Source: Varibaculum prostatecancerukia (lineage in GTDB: Bacteria; Actinomycetota; Actinomycetes; Actinomycetales; Actinomycetaceae). Taken from it: 64,000 nt of DNA. The position numbers were made by a program, and so were the translations under genes. The notes below the pieces were generated by a model. It did not search any database. It was not told where the DNA came from and saw only the letters and a list, made by a program, of their open reading frames with translations. Within the stretch, counting starts at the first letter, position 1, and every line of letters starts with the position of its first letter. Shown in pieces: positions 60,638-64,000 of this stretch. Location of the stretch: positions 1,798,001-1,862,000 of the forward strand of contig NZ_OW968402.1 of assembly GCF_943169825.2 (NCBI RefSeq), given 5' to 3'.

Positions 60638-62194
60638 GTGTGTTCATCTAGCCTGCCCGCGAGCGAAGTTTTGCAATACCGCGTATCCAGGCTTCGCAAT
60701 CGCGAGTGCAGCTTTGAGCAGGTATTTGAGCTTTTAGAGCAAAATCAGCATTTGCTTTCACCTGCCACAGCTGAGTGCCGCACCCTTACGGTTTGGAGCG
60801 GCAAGCGGCTCAAGTTGGCGGGTTTAGGAATAGCTTGGAAGGCCTGCTTTAGCGGCGAAAATGCTTTTTCTGCAGCCGAGGACGCCTGGCGAGGGCTGTG
60901 TGAAAGCAGCCAAGACGCTGCTGGGGGCGAAGACGAAAATCCCGCTTTAGCTGCGGAATCTCGACAGGCGACAACGAGAGAAAACTGCTGTTCAGAACCG
61001 GGAAATACTCGCAGTTCAGAACCTGAGAAAATAAGCTGGCCGCTGGTTTTAGGCAGTTTCGGGTTTACGCCCGCTACCCCCTCGCTGCTGCTAGTTCCAG
61101 CTTTAGCGGTGGTTTCCAGTGGCGGTAACACTTGGCTGTGGCAAGCTCGCTTTCAGGCAGGGCAAGAAGATTTCCGAGGACGCCGGGGAAATTCCGGCGC
61201 AACTGCCGATAATGTGCAAAAGGCGGCAGGGACCAATAAGGAAGAAGCCCAAAGCGATGCCTCGGGCAATAACGCGGAAGCAACAGAAAACACGCAGGTT
61301 GGCGACCCTTCCTTGCGCTCTTGCCCCGCGCGAAATACCAACGTAGCAATTCCCCGGCAACCATCCCCGCTATCCCCTTCCGATCCCGCGCAGGTAGTTA
61401 GCGAAACGTATCCGCACTTGCAGCCGGATGCATGGATGGCGGCAGTGGGGCGCGCGTCCGCGGAAATTCGCGCCGGGCGAGCAGAAAAAATCGTACTTGC
61501 CCTCGACCGGGAACTACGCTTTTACCAGGATGTTTCCTTGGTGCGGGTTACCAAATACTTGGCTGAAACCTACCCCACCTGCTGGACTTATGCGATTGGT
61601 GACCTGGTGGGAGCCAGCCCCGAGATGCTCGCCAGCGTAAGCGAAGGGAAGCTGCTGTGCCGCGTCCTCGCGGGCTCGGCCGTTCCCTCCCAGGAACAAC
61701 GCTTGCTAGGCGATCCTAAAGAGCAACTTGAGCACCGGTTGGCAGTTCAAAGCGCCGAAGATTCGCTAACTGGACTTGACTTAGATTTAGAGGTGCCTGC
61801 TCCCCGCTTGCTGCACCTGGGATACGTTACGCATTTGGCGACCGATATTACCGCTGAAAACCTTGCTGATCAGGGCGTTACGTCTCTGCGTGCAGCGGCG
61901 GCACTTCACCCCACGGCAGCGGTTTGCGGAAAGCCCCGCGAAGTAGCTGCCGCGCGTCTGGCTGCGCTAGAGAATATGGATCGGGGTCGTTACGCCGCCC
62001 CGATTGGATGGATGGATGCTGCCGGCGAGGGCGAATGGGCAATTGCTTTGCGGTGCGCCGAGCGCGACCCGGCTCGCGCAGACACTTATCGCCTGATTGC
62101 TGGCGCTGGGATCATGGCAGATTCCGATCCGCAGCGCGAGCTGGCCGAAACCGAAACCAAAATGTCACCCATGCGCCGCGCCCTCCAGGCGTAA
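60638..62194 (+). CDS. menF: Isochorismate synthase
   Basis: A 518-residue chorismate-utilising enzyme. The C-terminal chorismate-binding domain has GRASAEIRAGRAEKIVLA, IGDLVGASPEMLAS, LHPTAAVCG and RYAAPIGWMD. It makes isochorismate for menaquinone (or a siderophore). A low-complexity stretch at about residues 175-250 (Asn/Ala/Glu-rich) interrupts the N-terminal part. GTG start with GAGGAATC. The neighbouring convergent menD supports the menaquinone route. Confidence 0.92.
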   Translation: MCSSSLPASEVLQYRVSRLRNRECSFEQVFELLEQNQHLLSPATAECRTLTVWSGKRLKLAGLGIAWKACFSGENAFSAAEDAWRGLCESSQDAAGGEDENPALAAESRQATTRENCCSEPGNTRSSEPEKISWPLVLGSFGFTPATPSLLLVPALAVVSSGGNTWLWQARFQAGQEDFRGRRGNSGATADNVQKAAGTNKEEAQSDASGNNAEATENTQVGDPSLRSCPARNTNVAIPRQPSPLSPSDPAQVVSETYPHLQPDAWMAAVGRASAEIRAGRAEKIVLALDRELRFYQDVSLVRVTKYLAETYPTCWTYAIGDLVGASPEMLASVSEGKLLCRVLAGSAVPSQEQRLLGDPKEQLEHRLAVQSAEDSLTGLDLDLEVPAPRLLHLGYVTHLATDITAENLADQGVTSLRAAAALHPTAAVCGKPREVAAARLAALENMDRGRYAAPIGWMDAAGEGEWAIALRCAERDPARADTYRLIAGAGIMADSDPQRELAETETKMSPMRRALQA

Positions 62195-62200
62195 ACGAAG

Positions 62201-64000
62201 TTAAAGGGCAGCTAACTCGCGGGCGATTTCCGATTCCAAAGCAGCGCGGCGAGAGCGTAAATCCGGCAAATAAGCGTTAATTTCCACGATTTCACGGCGC
62301 GGGGTTTCGCAAAGAATCGCTTTTAGTTCTTCTATGTCTTGGGCGCAGCGGTGATCCCAACCCAGGCCGGCAGCCAGCGCGGAAAGATCGAAATGCTGGG
62401 GTGTCAAGAAGTAGCGCTCGAAGATTTCCTGGTCACTAGCCGCACCGTGTTCGAGGGTGGCGAAGATGCGTCCTCCCCCATCGTTAAGTGCCAGCACCTG
62501 CACAGTGGGCGCGTCCTCCAACTGCCCAGTGAGCAACCCGGTTAGATCATGTAGACAGGTCAGGTCCCCGGCTATCAGCCGCACCGCGCGCCCGGTGCCA
62601 GCAGCCAGTCCCGAGGCAGTCGCGATATTTCCATCAATGCCTGCCAGGCCGCGATTCGCGCAATAGGTAATGCCGCGGTCACCGCGCGCCGCCAGATCAA
62701 AAGCACGAATCGTGTTGGAGGCACCGAGCATAGTCAGCGGAGGGGCACAGGAGGCAGTCACCTTTTTCCCCTCCGGTTGTGTCAGCACGCTATTGCCACT
62801 CCCCGAGCGGCCCTCATCATCGGCATCCCTCACACTATCGGTGCTGGTCAGGTGGTTAACGCCTTTTTCGCTAGTTTCCCGAGAGGTATCGGGGTCACGA
62901 TTAACCCACTCCTCATAGACGTCCTCGTAAATACGGGCGAGGGCATAAGGATCTATCCCCATTTCCAGTTCTCGCAGGTTATCCCCCATTTCCGGGGTAT
63001 CTTCGGGAGTGGCCATGCGGAGGCGGTGGGCAACTTCGTTCGCGGTTTGTCCGCCTTCGTTCGAGGTAGCGAAAACATGATTTTTTATTGCTTCCGAAGG
63101 GGTTGCCTGCGCAGCTACTACTTGCGGAAGTTCACGGGAATCCAGTGCAGCATAGTTGGCGTTTTGCCAAACCGTGACCGCGCGTCGATCTACACAGCGG
63201 CGGTAGGCGCGCTCGACTGCTTTCGCGGCCTCGCGCCAACGCGCCAGCCAGCTAGGACTGGAGGTCGCCGGGAAAACCTTATCCACTTGCCCGGGGGTGG
63301 TAGCTATATATTTTCCGGTCAGGTTAGTTCTCGCCCCCAGGCTAGGCAAGCGGTAAATCGGGATATCCCCTCGGGAAAGCAGGGAACTTACCGGACGCGA
63401 CAAAGTGGCGTGACCGGCTATAATCACCTGCTCAACTTCACCGGTGAGGGCGGGGAGCACTTGCGCCGCGTGCGCGATCTGCACCGGATTGCCGGGGAGC
63501 AAAGTCACCGTCGGTTCTGCCAACACCGGCAGTCCCCATGCTTGCGCCGCCTCTGCGACCTGCGGGAGGCATTGATCCGCTAAAACCACCACCGTTTTTG
63601 CGATTTTTCGGGGAGCTTCTCCCTCACCCTCGACCACTAACTGTATTTTTAGGCGGTTTTCCGAGGAAGGCGCGGTTGCAGCTTCGTCAGCAGCAAGACC
63701 TTGCAGCTCGGCAGGAATCTGCCAGCTGCTGGAGCTGACTAAGGGTGGCGCGAAACATAGATTCAACTGCAACGGGCATAGTTGCCCGCGTTTTTCGGCA
63801 CCCGCACCCCAAGCCTTATCAAAGGCATCGCTAAGACTTTCTTTTACCGTATCCAGGCCATCCTCGCTGGCGTCAATATCTAGCGCCACCGGACAGGCTG
63901 GCTCAAAAATTCCTTGCTGCCAGGTAGTTTGATTCGCGCCAGTTCCGCGAGCGGAGCGGGGGCGATCAGCGGTCACAGCAACCAACGGAATTCCGCAGTG
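62201..64000 (-). CDS. menD: SEPHCHC synthase MenD (5' partial)
   Basis: Thiamine-diphosphate enzyme that joins isochorismate and 2-oxoglutarate in menaquinone synthesis. The frame runs off the right edge; the first residues visible are HCGIPLVAVTADRP. The ThDP-binding region is AGDLTCLHDLTGLL with LNDGGGRIFATLEHG. A low-complexity insertion (about 62780-62920, Asp/Ser/Glu-rich) lies in the middle domain. Convergent with menF, 6 bp between stops. Confidence 0.92.
   Translation of the reverse strand, partial: HCGIPLVAVTADRPRSARGTGANQTTWQQGIFEPACPVALDIDASEDGLDTVKESLSDAFDKAWGAGAEKRGQLCPLQLNLCFAPPLVSSSSWQIPAELQGLAADEAATAPSSENRLKIQLVVEGEGEAPRKIAKTVVVLADQCLPQVAEAAQAWGLPVLAEPTVTLLPGNPVQIAHAAQVLPALTGEVEQVIIAGHATLSRPVSSLLSRGDIPIYRLPSLGARTNLTGKYIATTPGQVDKVFPATSSPSWLARWREAAKAVERAYRRCVDRRAVTVWQNANYAALDSRELPQVVAAQATPSEAIKNHVFATSNEGGQTANEVAHRLRMATPEDTPEMGDNLRELEMGIDPYALARIYEDVYEEWVNRDPDTSRETSEKGVNHLTSTDSVRDADDEGRSGSGNSVLTQPEGKKVTASCAPPLTMLGASNTIRAFDLAARGDRGITYCANRGLAGIDGNIATASGLAAGTGRAVRLIAGDLTCLHDLTGLLTGQLEDAPTVQVLALNDGGGRIFATLEHGAASDQEIFERYFLTPQHFDLSALAAGLGWDHRCAQDIEELKAILCETPRREIVEINAYLPDLRSRRAALESEIARELAAL

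Overview
The window looks like a chromosomal segment of an actinobacterium of moderate GC, most probably in the Actinomycetaceae (Varibaculum/Mobiluncus/Actinomyces-like). Support: an actinobacterial S10 operon and str operon, class Ib ribonucleotide reductase, GuaB1-type IMP/GMP enzyme, a kinase plus FHA-FHA-ABC transporter pair like mycobacterial PknF/Rv1747, sortase-C pili, LuxS/Pfs, menaquinone genes, and many GTG/TTG starts. The genus is inference; no rRNA is present.

Layout, left to right. 1-9.1 kb: 3' part of hrpA (DUF3418 type), a small membrane protein, the Ser/Thr kinase/FHA-ABC pair and a SprT-like protein. 9.2-16.6 kb: TetR regulator, purine phosphoribosyltransferase divergent from guaB1, low-molecular-weight phosphatase, amino-acid permease and a PF09818 ATPase. 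16.7-21.6 kb: nrdF and an SDR converge on nrdHIE. 22.3-25.9 kb: luxS-mtnN, a polysaccharide deacetylase and an ADP-ribosylglycohydrolase-like protein. 26-31 kb: a wall-anchored surface protein, an OafA/OatA-like acyltransferase and a HAD phosphatase. 31-39 kb: a sugar-type accessory region with two copies of a LacI-operator/small-membrane-protein module, alcohol dehydrogenase, TSUP exporter, MFS sugar porter and Gfo/Idh/MocA dehydrogenase. 39.3-44.7 kb: S10 operon (rpsJ to rpsQ, minus strand). 45.4-55.7 kb: four-gene pilus operon. 55.9-60.2 kb: rpsL-rpsG-fusA-tuf. 60.6-64 kb: menF convergent with menD (cut by the window end).

The str and S10 operons, adjacent in many bacteria, are here separated by the pilus locus. 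S10 ends at rpsQ with a terminator, and the sugar region follows instead of the spc genes. Accessory functions therefore flank the translation genes on both sides.

The most unusual signal is not a gene. Five copies of a ~105-bp nested-hairpin element (B) lie in intergenic regions at 12.8, 14.7, 22.1, 34.5 and 45.3 kb. The inner part is nearly invariant, while the outer stem differs between copies and keeps its pairing through compensatory changes. In three copies a second hairpin element (A) lies just 5' in the same orientation. This is what a conserved structured RNA or a REP/BIME-like palindromic element would look like; I do not recognise it as a known family.

A second signal is a duplicated HAD/operator/small-protein module. 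One HAD copy is cut and fused, through a 6-bp microhomology, to a copy of the 3' end of the sugar porter gene. The promoters and operators are conserved between the copies, while the two small proteins have diverged to about half identity.
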